NCBI GenBank assembly: GCA_964490325.1
Contig: CAZBBX010000054.1
Span: forward strand, 1-7,734
Source of the DNA: DAOPJM01 sp964490325
GTDB taxonomy: Bacteria; Bacillota; Clostridia; Christensenellales; CAG-138
Direction: 5' to 3'
Length of the DNA stretch: 7,734 nucleotides
Below the pieces are notes generated by a model that saw only the letters and a list, made by a program, of their open reading frames with translations, was not told where the DNA came from and ran no database searches. Each line of letters begins with the position of its first letter. The first letter of the stretch is position 1. The translations under genes were made by a program, and so were the position numbers. Of this stretch, positions 1 to 6,392 are shown one piece after another.

Positions 1-43
1 TTCCGTCTCACCCAACCTGCTCATGAGTTTACACGGTATTATT

Positions 44-2422
44 TTACACTAACTTGATCGCGTCCATCACCAAGTGATAGATGACGTCCTTGCACATAAA
101 GACCTTATACTCGTTCTTGCCCATGGGCGTGGCGTGCTCCATGGCGATCTGTCCCGCCTCGGTCGCCACCTGTGCCGTAAGGGGCTTTCCCTTGAGATAC
201 TCGTCCAAGGCAGGGATCTGATAGGGTACGGGTGCGACCCCGCCGAAGACCGTGTGTACGTCCTCAATGATCCCATCCTTAACCGTAAGGCTGCTTGCAA
301 GCGAAACGATGGCAAAGTCGATGGCGTTTCTGACACGTCGCTTTTCGTAATGCGTGCAGGCGGTCTGCTTGGGGATGCGAAGCTCCTTGATAAGCTCCCC
401 CGTATGCAGCGTCTGCTGCACGGTCAAGCGGTCGGTGAACAGCTCCTTTGCGCCTATCGTCCGTTCGGTCGTGACGATCTGCGCGTTACAGAGCACCAGC
501 ACGGGCGTGATGTCGGAGGCGTTGACTGCGTAGCAGGCGCAGTGCAGGCAGCGCTCGGCCTCCTGCTTCGCTTCCGAAAGGCTCAGCGATGCCCGATCCT
601 CCGCAGCAAGGCTGCGCTCTTTTGCAGGCTTTTGCGCCTGCTTATGCTGATGGGTCTCTTCCACGCCCTCCGCGTCAAAGTGGGTGTACTTCTCGCCGCC
701 TTCGGGCTGTGCAGACGTCTGTCCAAGGTCGCGGTTCATGCTCACGGCGGCGGAATGTCCCGCACGGATGGCACGGATGGCCAGATTGGGACCTGTGACG
801 GCGTCGCCGCCTGCATAGAAGCCGTCCTTTTTGGTCTTGCCCGACTCCACGTCCGCATCGATCAGGCCGCGTGCGGTCTTGAGCTGCGCGGCAAGCTTTT
901 CATCCAAGAAGGAGGTGTCAACGCGCTGACCCGTTGCCAGTATGATGAAGTCGGAGGAGAGCGTCATGCGGTCGTTTTCATCGTAGCTGGGGCTGAAGTG
1001 ACCCTCGGCGTTGCGCACCGACAGGCAGCGCTTGGCTTCCAAGCCACGCACCTTGCCGTTTGCATCCGTGAGCACCTTGCCAAGTCCCCAACCGTTATAC
1101 AGCTCCACGCCTTCTTCAATGGCCATGTCCACCTCGTCCTCGGTGGCGGGCATCTCCTGCCGCTGCTCCAAGCAGACCAGCTTGACGGTCTTTGCGCCAA
1201 GGCGACAGGCGGTCAGCGCCACGTCCATGGCCACGTTGCCGCCGCCGCAGACCAGCACGTTCTCGCCGATGGCCTTCTTGAGGTAGGTGTTGACCTCGCT
1301 CAAAAAGTCCAGTCCGAAGGCGGTGAGGTTTTCGCCCTCAAGTCCCAGTACGGGCTGTGACCAAGCGCCTGTACCAAAGTAGACCACATCGTTTTGCGCC
1401 TTGATCTGCTCAATGGAGACGTCCTTGCCTACACGGGTGTTCATCACGAATTGAACGCCCATGATGTCCTTGAGCGCGCCGCAGAATTCGTCTACGATGT
1501 TCTTGGGCAGACGATAGTGCGGAATGCCATATTGCAGCACGCCGCCTGCCTTCTCATGGGCGTCGTAAACGGTGACCGTATGCCCCGCCTTCCGCAGATA
1601 GAACGCAGCGGTCAAGCCGCCCGGACCTGCGCCGATGACGGCGCATTTTTTGCCGCTTGTAAAGGTAGGCGCAGCATACCAGCGCTCCTTATTGGCAAGG
1701 ATGTAATCGCCAAGGCTCCGCTCCACGGCGGGGATGTTGACGCTCTCGCCGTATACCCTTTGGTTGCACTCGTCCGTGCAAGGATGCGGGCAGATGCGCG
1801 AGGTCATCATGGGCATGGGGTTGCAGCGGAAAAGGATCTCCGCCGCGCCGTCCCAATCGTCCTGACGGATCTTGGCCATGTATTCGGGGATGTTGGTTCC
1901 CGCAGGGCAGTTTTGCTGACAGGCGGAGACCCCTGTGGACATGCCGCCGAAGATGGAGTGGTAGCGGTTCTCGCCGCAGACGGCATAGCAGGTCTTGCCG
2001 CCCTTGCGTTTGCAGTCAAGGCGGCCGCCGATGGAATCGGGATAGCGATAATACCAGCAGCGCACATCCTGACACACGTTGCCGCCGATGGTGGCGGTGT
2101 TGCGAATGAGGGGCGACGCCACGGAGTGCGCGGCTTCAGCCAAGGCCTTGCAGTGCTGCCGCACAAGTCCACTCTCCGCCACGGACTTGAGCTTGGCGCC
2201 TGCACCGATGACGAGCGTATCGCCTTCCTCCCGCACATAGGCGGTGTCGGGGATGCTGCTGAGGCTGACGACCGCCTTCGGATAGGTGTTGAGCAGGCGA
2301 TCCTTATAGGTGCCGAGTGCGTCGGTGCCGCCTGCGATCGGATCGATCGTGCCGTTGCCTTCCTTGACAAGACGGCTTGCTTCCTCGTAGCTCGCGACGC
2401 GGATATGATCAAATTTCTTCAT
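44..2422 (-). CDS. Molybdenum hydroxylase FAD subunit with an inserted GltD-like NAD(P)H oxidoreductase module (792 aa)
   Basis: Residues 1-160 and 630-790 form a split FAD subunit of the xanthine dehydrogenase/CO dehydrogenase family: FAD motif AGGTD (30-34), TIGGN (111-115), and a C-terminal CO-dehydrogenase-flavoprotein-like domain. Cysteines 117, 122, 137, 145 and 149 lie in a loop like the extra [4Fe-4S] loop of the 4-hydroxybenzoyl-CoA reductase beta subunit. Residues about 161-629 are a GltD/NfnB-like module: cysteines 168, 172, 200, 211, 215 and 219 for Fe-S, first Rossmann motif GAGPGG (264-269) for FAD, second GGGNVAMD (393-400) for NAD(P)H, and AGGDAV (537-542). It closes with RCLHCAC (624-630), after which the FAD domain resumes with VNASD. 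Usual FAD subunits are about 280-320 residues, so the insert accounts for the length. Start ATG at 2422 follows a purine-rich ribosome site (GGAAAGGAAAAAGG), 16 bases after the catalytic gene. Inferred role: exchanging electrons between NAD(P)H and the Mo subunit. Substrate unknown. Confidence 0.9.
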   Translation of the reverse strand: MKKFDHIRVASYEEASRLVKEGNGTIDPIAGGTDALGTYKDRLLNTYPKAVVSLSSIPDTAYVREEGDTLVIGAGAKLKSVAESGLVRQHCKALAEAAHSVASPLIRNTATIGGNVCQDVRCWYYRYPDSIGGRLDCKRKGGKTCYAVCGENRYHSIFGGMSTGVSACQQNCPAGTNIPEYMAKIRQDDWDGAAEILFRCNPMPMMTSRICPHPCTDECNQRVYGESVNIPAVERSLGDYILANKERWYAAPTFTSGKKCAVIGAGPGGLTAAFYLRKAGHTVTVYDAHEKAGGVLQYGIPHYRLPKNIVDEFCGALKDIMGVQFVMNTRVGKDVSIEQIKAQNDVVYFGTGAWSQPVLGLEGENLTAFGLDFLSEVNTYLKKAIGENVLVCGGGNVAMDVALTACRLGAKTVKLVCLEQRQEMPATEDEVDMAIEEGVELYNGWGLGKVLTDANGKVRGLEAKRCLSVRNAEGHFSPSYDENDRMTLSSDFIILATGQRVDTSFLDEKLAAQLKTARGLIDADVESGKTKKDGFYAGGDAVTGPNLAIRAIRAGHSAAVSMNRDLGQTSAQPEGGEKYTHFDAEGVEETHQHKQAQKPAKERSLAAEDRASLSLSEAKQEAERCLHCACYAVNASDITPVLVLCNAQIVTTERTIGAKELFTDRLTVQQTLHTGELIKELRIPKQTACTHYEKRRVRNAIDFAIVSLASSLTVKDGIIEDVHTVFGGVAPVPYQIPALDEYLKGKPLTAQVATEAGQIAMEHATPMGKNEYKVFMCKDVIYHLVMDAIKLV

Positions 2423-2438
2423 TGCCTTTTTCCTTTCC

Positions 2439-4751
2439 TCACTTGATCTTTCCCATGGCGCGCAGGACCACCGTTGGCGAGCAGGGATACTCGGTGATCG
2501 GGTGGCCGATGGCGTTGGAGACGGCCATCAGGATGGCGGCGGGTGCGGGAGAGGGCGTGATCTCGCCAAAGCCGATGGCGTGGAAGGCCTCGGTGTCAAA
2601 CTCGCTCTCCAGTATGACCGTGTCAAAGGGCGGGAACTCGTTGAAGGTGCGCCACTTGTAATCGATCATGTTGCCCGTCATGAAGCGGCCGAGCTTCTTG
2701 TCCATGACCATCTCCTCGAACAGTCCCGTGTCGCCGCCCGCGGAGCCGAAGGAACCCTCGGCCTGCATACGGATGTTGATGGGATCGAGGATCTGCCCCA
2801 CATCGCTTCCCTCCAGGGCGCGCAAAAGCTTCGCTTCCCCTGTCATCAGGTTGACCTCCACATCCGCAAGATAGAGCGCGAAGTTGGGCTTATCGAAGTT
2901 TTGCACATAGTTGGCGATGCCCGTTATGGTCATCTCCGGCGTACCGAAGGCGGCGATCCAAGGCAGGCGCGGATCGCTCGGATTCTCCTTGAAGAAGATC
3001 ATGAAATCCTCGGTGTCCAGCGCCTCTGCGGGACAGTGGAGCAGCTCTGCGGCTCGCGCCAGCAGCTGCCTCTTGGCGTCCTTTGCGGCGCGCACCGCGG
3101 TGGTGCCCATGGTGATGGTGCCGCGAGAGCCGATCATGCCTGCATCGTAGCCCGTGCCGTGGGTGTCGGAATCCACCACCTGCACGCCGTCCAAGGGGAC
3201 CTTAAGCACTTCGGCGACCATCTTTTGCACCGCAAAGCGCGTGCCGCCGCCTGTTTCGCCCACGCACAGCTCCAACGTGGCGCTGCCGAAGGGGTGCAGC
3301 TTGACCATGCCCTCCGTGGGATCCTCGCCGATGTCCGCGTTGCCGTGAACGCCTACGCCCACGCCGCGGGCATAGCGCCCATCCTCGCTGACCCAGTAGG
3401 GCTTCTCCCAGCCCTTCCAGTACTCCTTCCAGCCGAAGGCCTTGGCGGATTCGTCAAAGGCGCGGGTGAAGTCCACGGAATGGACCTCCCACCACTTGAA
3501 ATCCCGCCAGATGTAGCGGTCGCCGACCTTGACAAAGTTCTTTTTGAAGACCTCCAGCGGATCCATGCCCGCTTCACGGATGGCGTTGCAGACCATGGGT
3601 ACCAGAACGGACTTGCATTCCTGCCCGCCAAAGCCGCGGATGGGCGCCTGTGAGGAATGGTTGGTGGCGACGAGCTTGGTGTCCAGCGCCCAGTCCTTGC
3701 ACTTTCCAAGGAAGGCCTGACACTCGCCCAAGCCCACGGCGGTCATGGCCTGCGCGTAGGTGGAGGACATGCCCGAATCCGTATACCACATGCCTTCGAC
3801 CGCATTGATGCAGCCGTCCTCGGTCATGCCGACCTTGCCGCGGATGCGGGAACCCTGCCGCAGCTCGTAGCTGAGCAGATGCTCGGTACGATCCATGATG
3901 AACTTGCAGGGGTGTCCCGTGATCTTGGCCATCAGCACGGCCTGCAGGATCATGTGCGGAATGAGCTGCTTGGAGCCGTAGGAACCGCCTGCATGGCAGG
4001 CGATGACACGCACCGTTGTGCCGGGGATCGAGGACTCGGTGTTGAACTTTTGCAGATGCGGCGCGCCGCCGTTGTACCAGACGGTGACGGCGGAAGGACT
4101 TGTCCAATTCGCGATGGCGCCCGGGCTTTCCGGCGGCAGCGGATGCGCCATGTTCTCGTAGCGCATGTAGGCGTCGGAGATGTATTTGGACTTTTTGAAG
4201 ACAGCCTCGGGGTCGCCGTAAAAGATCTGGTTGAAGGGCTTTTCGGAAAAGGGCGTGACCTTGGTGATCTCGTTGTTGGGATAGTCCTCGTAGAGCTGCG
4301 GCGCACCAGGCTTCAGAGCCTCCTCGCAGTCCACCACAAAGGGCAGGACTTCGTAGTCCACATCGATCAGATCCAACGCCTCATCCGCGATCTCAATGGT
4401 CTCCGCCGCGACCAGCGCCACGGAGTCCCCGGTGAAGCGTACATGCTGATCCAGCACGCGGCGGTGATGCGGCAGGCCGCACTTCCAATCCGGTGCATCC
4501 GCATAGGTGCATACGCCGATGACGCCCGGCAGCGCAAGAGCCTTAGCGGTATCGATGCGCTTGATAAGGGCGTTGGGATAGGGGCTGCGGAGCACACGGA
4601 CGATCAACATGCCGGGTATGGAGAGGTCATCCAAGAACTGCTGTCGACCCGAGACCAGATCCTCGGCGTCGGCACGGTTGCCGTGCTTGCCAATGAAGCG
4701 ATACTCTTGATGCTCGCTGACCTTGACCTCGTTTTTCATTTCTTCATACAT
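2439..4751 (-). CDS. Molybdopterin-binding catalytic subunit, xanthine dehydrogenase / aldehyde oxidase family (770 aa)
   Basis: This is the large molybdenum subunit, of usual length for three-subunit hydroxylases. The N-terminal a/b-hammerhead domain spans about 25-140, followed by the two Mo-cofactor-binding halves. Family landmarks seen: PHLQKF (231-236), GGSYGSK (255-261, where most relatives have GGGFGGK), IRGFGGQE (371-378), GETGGGT (498-504, where relatives have GQG), GSRGTITMG (541-549), MQAEG (662-666), and GFGE (727-730), whose glutamate 730 aligns with the catalytic base of xanthine dehydrogenase. No signal peptide or membrane segment is visible, so a cytoplasmic enzyme is expected. 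ATG at 4751 is preferred over Met5 because AAGGAGG lies 8 bases upstream of it, inside the last codons of the [2Fe-2S] gene. That overlap suggests coupled translation. The family oxidises or reduces N-heterocycles, aldehydes or aromatic CoA esters; which applies here cannot be read from the sequence. Confidence 0.92.
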   Translation of the reverse strand: MYEEMKNEVKVSEHQEYRFIGKHGNRADAEDLVSGRQQFLDDLSIPGMLIVRVLRSPYPNALIKRIDTAKALALPGVIGVCTYADAPDWKCGLPHHRRVLDQHVRFTGDSVALVAAETIEIADEALDLIDVDYEVLPFVVDCEEALKPGAPQLYEDYPNNEITKVTPFSEKPFNQIFYGDPEAVFKKSKYISDAYMRYENMAHPLPPESPGAIANWTSPSAVTVWYNGGAPHLQKFNTESSIPGTTVRVIACHAGGSYGSKQLIPHMILQAVLMAKITGHPCKFIMDRTEHLLSYELRQGSRIRGKVGMTEDGCINAVEGMWYTDSGMSSTYAQAMTAVGLGECQAFLGKCKDWALDTKLVATNHSSQAPIRGFGGQECKSVLVPMVCNAIREAGMDPLEVFKKNFVKVGDRYIWRDFKWWEVHSVDFTRAFDESAKAFGWKEYWKGWEKPYWVSEDGRYARGVGVGVHGNADIGEDPTEGMVKLHPFGSATLELCVGETGGGTRFAVQKMVAEVLKVPLDGVQVVDSDTHGTGYDAGMIGSRGTITMGTTAVRAAKDAKRQLLARAAELLHCPAEALDTEDFMIFFKENPSDPRLPWIAAFGTPEMTITGIANYVQNFDKPNFALYLADVEVNLMTGEAKLLRALEGSDVGQILDPINIRMQAEGSFGSAGGDTGLFEEMVMDKKLGRFMTGNMIDYKWRTFNEFPPFDTVILESEFDTEAFHAIGFGEITPSPAPAAILMAVSNAIGHPITEYPCSPTVVLRAMGKIK

Positions 4752-4754
4752 GGT

Positions 4755-5339
4755 CTATGCCTCCTTATTCCGCGGTTCGGCCTTGGCGGCGTCCGGTCTG
4801 TGCAGATCACCGTCGTGGGGCGGGTCGCAGGGTTCGCCGTACATCTGATGGATGTACGCCATGACGGTGCGGATGACCTGATAGTGGCTGATGCAGCGGC
4901 AGTAGTTGCCGGAGAGCGCCTCGGTCAGCTCTTCCTTGCTCGGATGGGGATTTTTCATCAGAAGCGCTTGGGTGCTCATGATGATGCCGGGGGTGCAAAA
5001 GCCGCATTGGAACGCGGAATTGTCGGCAAAAGCCTGCTGTAAGGGGCTGAGCTTTCCCGTGATGGGATCGCAAAGACCCTCCAGCGTCGTGACGGATCTT
5101 CCGTCGCAGTCCGCCGTCAGCACCATACAGGAAGCGACTGCATCCCCGTCCATGATGACGGTGCAGCAGCCGCAGGCGCCGTGCTCGCAGCTGCGCTTTG
5201 CAGCCGTCAGGCCCAGCTTGTCGCGCAGGGTGTCCAAAAGAGTCTCGGAGGAGGCGACGCAGCCCTCGTCATCACTGATGATGAATCGGCGCAGCTTCCC
5301 GTTGACCGTGATCGACACCCGCTCAATGCATTCGTTCAT
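4755..5339 (-). CDS. [2Fe-2S] subunit of the molybdenum hydroxylase (194 aa)
   Basis: Small iron-sulfur electron-transfer subunit, first gene of the operon. Residues about 6-85 are a plant-type ferredoxin domain with ligands Cys51, Cys56, Cys59 and Cys71 in the C-x4-C-x2-C-x11-C spacing. Residues about 95-165 are the [2Fe-2S]-binding helical domain with QCGFCTPG (Cys112, Cys115) and GNYCRC (Cys147, Cys149). In this family the second cluster accepts electrons from the Mo centre and the first passes them to the FAD subunit. The protein is about 25-30 residues longer than typical family members because of a polar, proline-rich tail after residue 168. The start ATG at 5339 has AGGAAGG four bases upstream, somewhat closer than ideal. 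The stop TAG is only 3 bases from the next start, and its last codons carry that gene's ribosome site. Confidence 0.93.
   Translation of the reverse strand: MNECIERVSITVNGKLRRFIISDDEGCVASSETLLDTLRDKLGLTAAKRSCEHGACGCCTVIMDGDAVASCMVLTADCDGRSVTTLEGLCDPITGKLSPLQQAFADNSAFQCGFCTPGIIMSTQALLMKNPHPSKEELTEALSGNYCRCISHYQVIRTVMAYIHQMYGEPCDPPHDGDLHRPDAAKAEPRNKEA
4761..4767 (-). promoter_or_regulatory. Ribosome binding site of the catalytic subunit gene, inside the preceding gene
   Basis: AAGGAGG read on the minus strand, 8 bases before ATG at 4751. It overlaps the Lys-Glu-Ala codons that end the [2Fe-2S] subunit gene. It settles the start at Met1 rather than Met5 and suggests translational coupling of the two subunits. 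Confidence 0.8.
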
Positions 5340-5432
5340 ATTACCTTCCTGCCTGTTCTTGTTTTGATATTCCGTGGGTCAACTTGATTGTAATAAATGA
5401 CCGCCGCCCGATACGACTGCTCAAACTAACGG

Positions 5433-5448
5433 TGTAGCCTATGTTACA
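5433..5448. promoter_or_regulatory. Imperfect dyad, possible operator for the hydroxylase operon
   Basis: TGTAGCCTATGTTACA is a 16-base quasi-palindrome: outer TGTA/TACA arms are perfect and 12 of 16 positions are symmetric. It lies just downstream of the proposed operon promoter, in the expected transcribed leader, where a dimeric repressor could act. No regulator gene of a known xanthine- or aromatic-sensing type is in the window, so the assignment is speculative. Confidence 0.2.
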
Positions 5449-5456
5449 TCGTTTTC

Positions 5457-5485
5457 GTTATACTATTTAAAGAGTAACGGATAAA
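5457..5485 (-). promoter_or_regulatory. Candidate promoter of the molybdenum hydroxylase operon
   Basis: On the minus strand TTTATC (5485-5480) is followed after 17 bases by TATAAC (5462-5457). The -10 matches the sigma-A consensus at 5 of 6 positions, but the -35 at only 3 of 6, so an activator may be needed. It would give a leader of about 110 bases before ATG 5339. A second weak -10 (TACAAT, 5392-5387) has no matching -35. Confidence 0.3.
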
Positions 5486-5614
5486 AGAGCAGCGGCGCCT
5501 GCAAAAACCGCCGCAGACGCTCCGCTCGATGTGTAAAAACGGGTGGAAATTGAAAGGGTCGCACAGCAGACTGCTGCAAATTGTTGGAAAGCCGCGCCGC
5601 AGTCGCTCGGACAT

Positions 5615-5643
5615 TTCAGATGACAAGCAGCGGCGAGTATGAT
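5615..5643 (+). promoter_or_regulatory. Candidate promoter in front of the orphan repeat copy
   Basis: TTCAGA (5615-5620), a 17-base spacer, then TATGAT (5638-5643). Seven bases later comes AAGGAG (5650-5655), then after 7 bases the triplet ATA (5663-5665). This promoter-close-to-ribosome-site layout is the one seen before xre units 1 and 2. AAGGAGAT is also the ribosome site used by the third unit. It suggests the start of a decayed XRE unit. Confidence 0.3.
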
Positions 5644-5806
5644 AGAATCAAGGAGATCCAACATAAGTCGCCTGCATGTACACGGCGATGGTTTATCCGT
5701 ATCGACAGCAGCGACATGCAGAAGATGTTCTTTACGGCGAGGTTCGGCAAAAGGGAGGGAGCGGAAATATGTACAACACAGACGAACCGTGCCTGTGGGC
5801 TGTTGA
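5639..5806 (+). pseudogene. Orphan copy of the XRE tail reading frame (55-codon ORF, probable remnant unit)
   Basis: From ATG 5639 an open frame of 55 codons runs into the same reading frame as the Cys-rich tail of the third XRE protein, with HGDGLSVSTAATCRRCSLRR at about residues 15-34, then GSAKGR and YVQHR. It ends at TGA 5804-5806, overlapping the -35 of the next promoter. ATG 5639 has no ribosome site. A good one (AAGGAG, 5650-5655) instead points to the in-frame triplet ATA at 5663, where the third unit has ATG. What I see is a promoter-like element, a ribosome site and the tail, with no helix-turn-helix body between them. I infer an internally deleted fourth unit. A real basic, CxxC-containing microprotein is possible but less likely. 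Confidence 0.3.
5681..5801 (+). repeat. Direct repeat, orphan copy (R-A)
   Basis: Starts around CACGGCGATGG and runs through GCGACATGCAG, GGTTCGGCAAAAGGGAGG and GAACCGTGCC to GGGCT. It matches 6806-6931 and 7401-7513 over most positions. It lacks the upstream part of the repeat (the XRE 3' codons) and sits directly before the promoter of the first XRE gene. Confidence 0.85.
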
Positions 5807-5816
5807 TTTGGTATAA
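5769..5816 (+). CDS. Possible 15-residue mini-ORF in repeat copy A
   Basis: ATG 5769 is preceded by AAGGGAGG (5751-5758) with a 10-base spacer and encodes MYNTDEPCLWAVDLV, stopping at TAA 5814-5816. The same ribosome site, spacing and first residues recur in the other two full repeat copies (GTG at 6899, ATG at 7489), and all three diverge after about residue 11. It could be a real short peptide, or the surviving 5' end of a gene that once followed the XRE gene. The codons after residue 11 overlap the next promoter, which argues against strong coding constraint there. Confidence 0.25.
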   Translation: MYNTDEPCLWAVDLV

Positions 5817-5831
5817 ATTGTCCCGTATAAT
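5803..5831 (+). promoter_or_regulatory. Promoter of XRE gene 1
   Basis: TTGATT (5803-5808), 17-base spacer, TATAAT (5826-5831): a near-consensus sigma-A promoter. The expected start of transcription is about 5838, at the ribosome site GAGGTGA (5838-5844), so the leader would be only about 12 bases. Any repressor bound here would block the gene directly. Confidence 0.75.
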
Positions 5832-5849
5832 GCGTTTGAGGTGATTTTA

Positions 5850-6224
5850 ATGAAATTTGAACAAAGACTTGAAGCATCCCGTAAAAAAGCAGGGTTCAAA
5901 TCAAAAGCTGCATTTGCAAATGCGTTGGGCGTTAAAGTGGAACGTTATCTAAAATGGGAACAAGGTAAGAATTATCCGTCATTTGATAATCTTGCTCAGA
6001 TTTGCAAAGTTCTCAATGTAACCGCCGATTATCTTGTGGGCGTTACCAATGAACCAACAGGATATGTAATCAAACATCCCGCTGTATTGCCGGGACAAGG
6101 CGTGGAATCTGTTGAAAAAAGTGGAACGGATCAACTTTCGGCTGATGAGGTGGCAGCTGTCAGGGCAATGCTGGAACAAAACAGGCGTTGCTGTAAATCA
6201 TGTCGCTTGTTTCCACCGCTTTGA
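5850..6224 (+). CDS. XRE-family (Cro/CI-type) regulator 1 (124 aa)
   Basis: Residues 4-66 form a lambda-repressor-like helix-turn-helix: helix 2 about SKAAFANALGV (18-28), recognition helix and wing KVERYLKWEQGKNYPS (29-44), then the family hallmark LNVTADYLVGV (55-65). Residues about 78-113 are a short C-terminal segment shared with the other two genes (GQGVE, then GTDQLSADEVAAVRAMLEQN). The protein ends with NRRCCKSCRLFPPL: it enters the Cys-rich tail seen in gene 3, keeps the first CxxC (Cys115, Cys118), then leaves the repeat and stops. ATG 5850 is chosen over GTG 5841 because GAGGTGA (5838-5844) lies 5 bases upstream and the GTG is part of that site. It is a cytoplasmic DNA-binding protein; its target is unknown, though self-regulation is plausible. 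It stands divergent to the hydroxylase operon, about 510 bases away, so a role there cannot be excluded. The DNA is AT-richer than the operon. Confidence 0.9.
   Translation: MKFEQRLEASRKKAGFKSKAAFANALGVKVERYLKWEQGKNYPSFDNLAQICKVLNVTADYLVGVTNEPTGYVIKHPAVLPGQGVESVEKSGTDQLSADEVAAVRAMLEQNRRCCKSCRLFPPL
6141..6212 (+). repeat. Direct repeat, truncated copy (R-1) at the 3' end of XRE gene 1
   Basis: From GCTGATGAGGTGGCAGCTGT through the last shared codons (ATGCTGGAACAAAACAGGC) to TGTCGCTTGTTT, nearly identical to 6733-6803 and 7324-7395. At about 6212 similarity stops abruptly. The following 120 or so bases of the full repeat, including the mini-ORF start, are missing and replaced by unrelated sequence. 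Confidence 0.85.
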
Positions 6225-6392
6225 TGAGGGGGGTGCATTCTCCATTTCAACAATAATATTCTATTCGATCACGCTGAACTCCCTCTCTAATACAAACGAT
6301 AGTTCATATTATATATACAAGAACAGATACGGGAAGAAGGCAATCTCCTTTGGCAGTCGCGTAAGGTACGATTGGTGGAATAGATCAACAGC
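6225..6392. other. Unrelated spacer between XRE genes 1 and 2
   Basis: This AT-rich stretch replaces the downstream half of the repeat after gene 1. I see no gene: the open frames through it lack ribosome sites and family features. It includes an alternating A/T run (about 6307-6319) flanked by GTTC (6302-6305) and GAAC (6322-6325). It may be the scar of an insertion or deletion that truncated the repeat. Confidence 0.35.

Larger units (their letters stand above)
5340..5638. other. Intergenic region between the divergent hydroxylase operon and the XRE array
   Basis: About 300 bases without a convincing gene. It contains the operon leader, the candidate promoter and dyad, and a GC-rich stretch. 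GCGGCG (5492-5497) and CGCCGC (5509-5514) can form a 6-bp stem with an 11-base loop. Read leftward, a short T-run follows it (TCTTTTAT), a weak terminator at best. A plus-strand frame 5471-5536 reads an Ala/Pro-rich C-terminus-like peptide (RAAAPAKTAADAPLDV then stop), but a stop codon precedes it and there is no start. It may be the relic of a gene end. Confidence 0.4.

Noticed and set aside
1..24. Possible start of a fourth operon gene on the minus strand (ATG at 24-22, then MSRLGETE)
   Set aside because: Only eight codons are visible and there is no ribosome site in the 19 bases between it and the stop of the FAD subunit gene.
74..5042. Four long plus-strand open frames (74-1360, 1394-2446, 2502-3653, 3657-5042) covering almost the whole operon in antisense
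   Set aside because: They lie opposite genes with clear family motifs, contain no recognisable domain, and are rich in His, Gly and Ala as expected from the complement of GC-biased codons. Rarity of TTA, CTA and TCA codons in the true genes keeps the antisense frame open.
5492..5530. GC-rich hairpin as a terminator upstream of the operon
   Set aside because: The stem is only 6 bp with a long loop, the T-run is short and offset, and no leftward gene upstream of it would need a terminator.
5581..5844. Plus-strand frame of 87 codons with a TTG start
   Set aside because: No ribosome site. It reads the repeat in a frame different from the tail frame that is fused to XRE 3 and runs through the XRE 1 promoter.
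5467..5877. Minus-strand frame of 136 codons across the repeat and intergenic region
   Set aside because: No ribosome site, no family, start inside XRE gene 1, and it crosses the plus-strand promoter and the repeat whose conserved frames are on the other strand.
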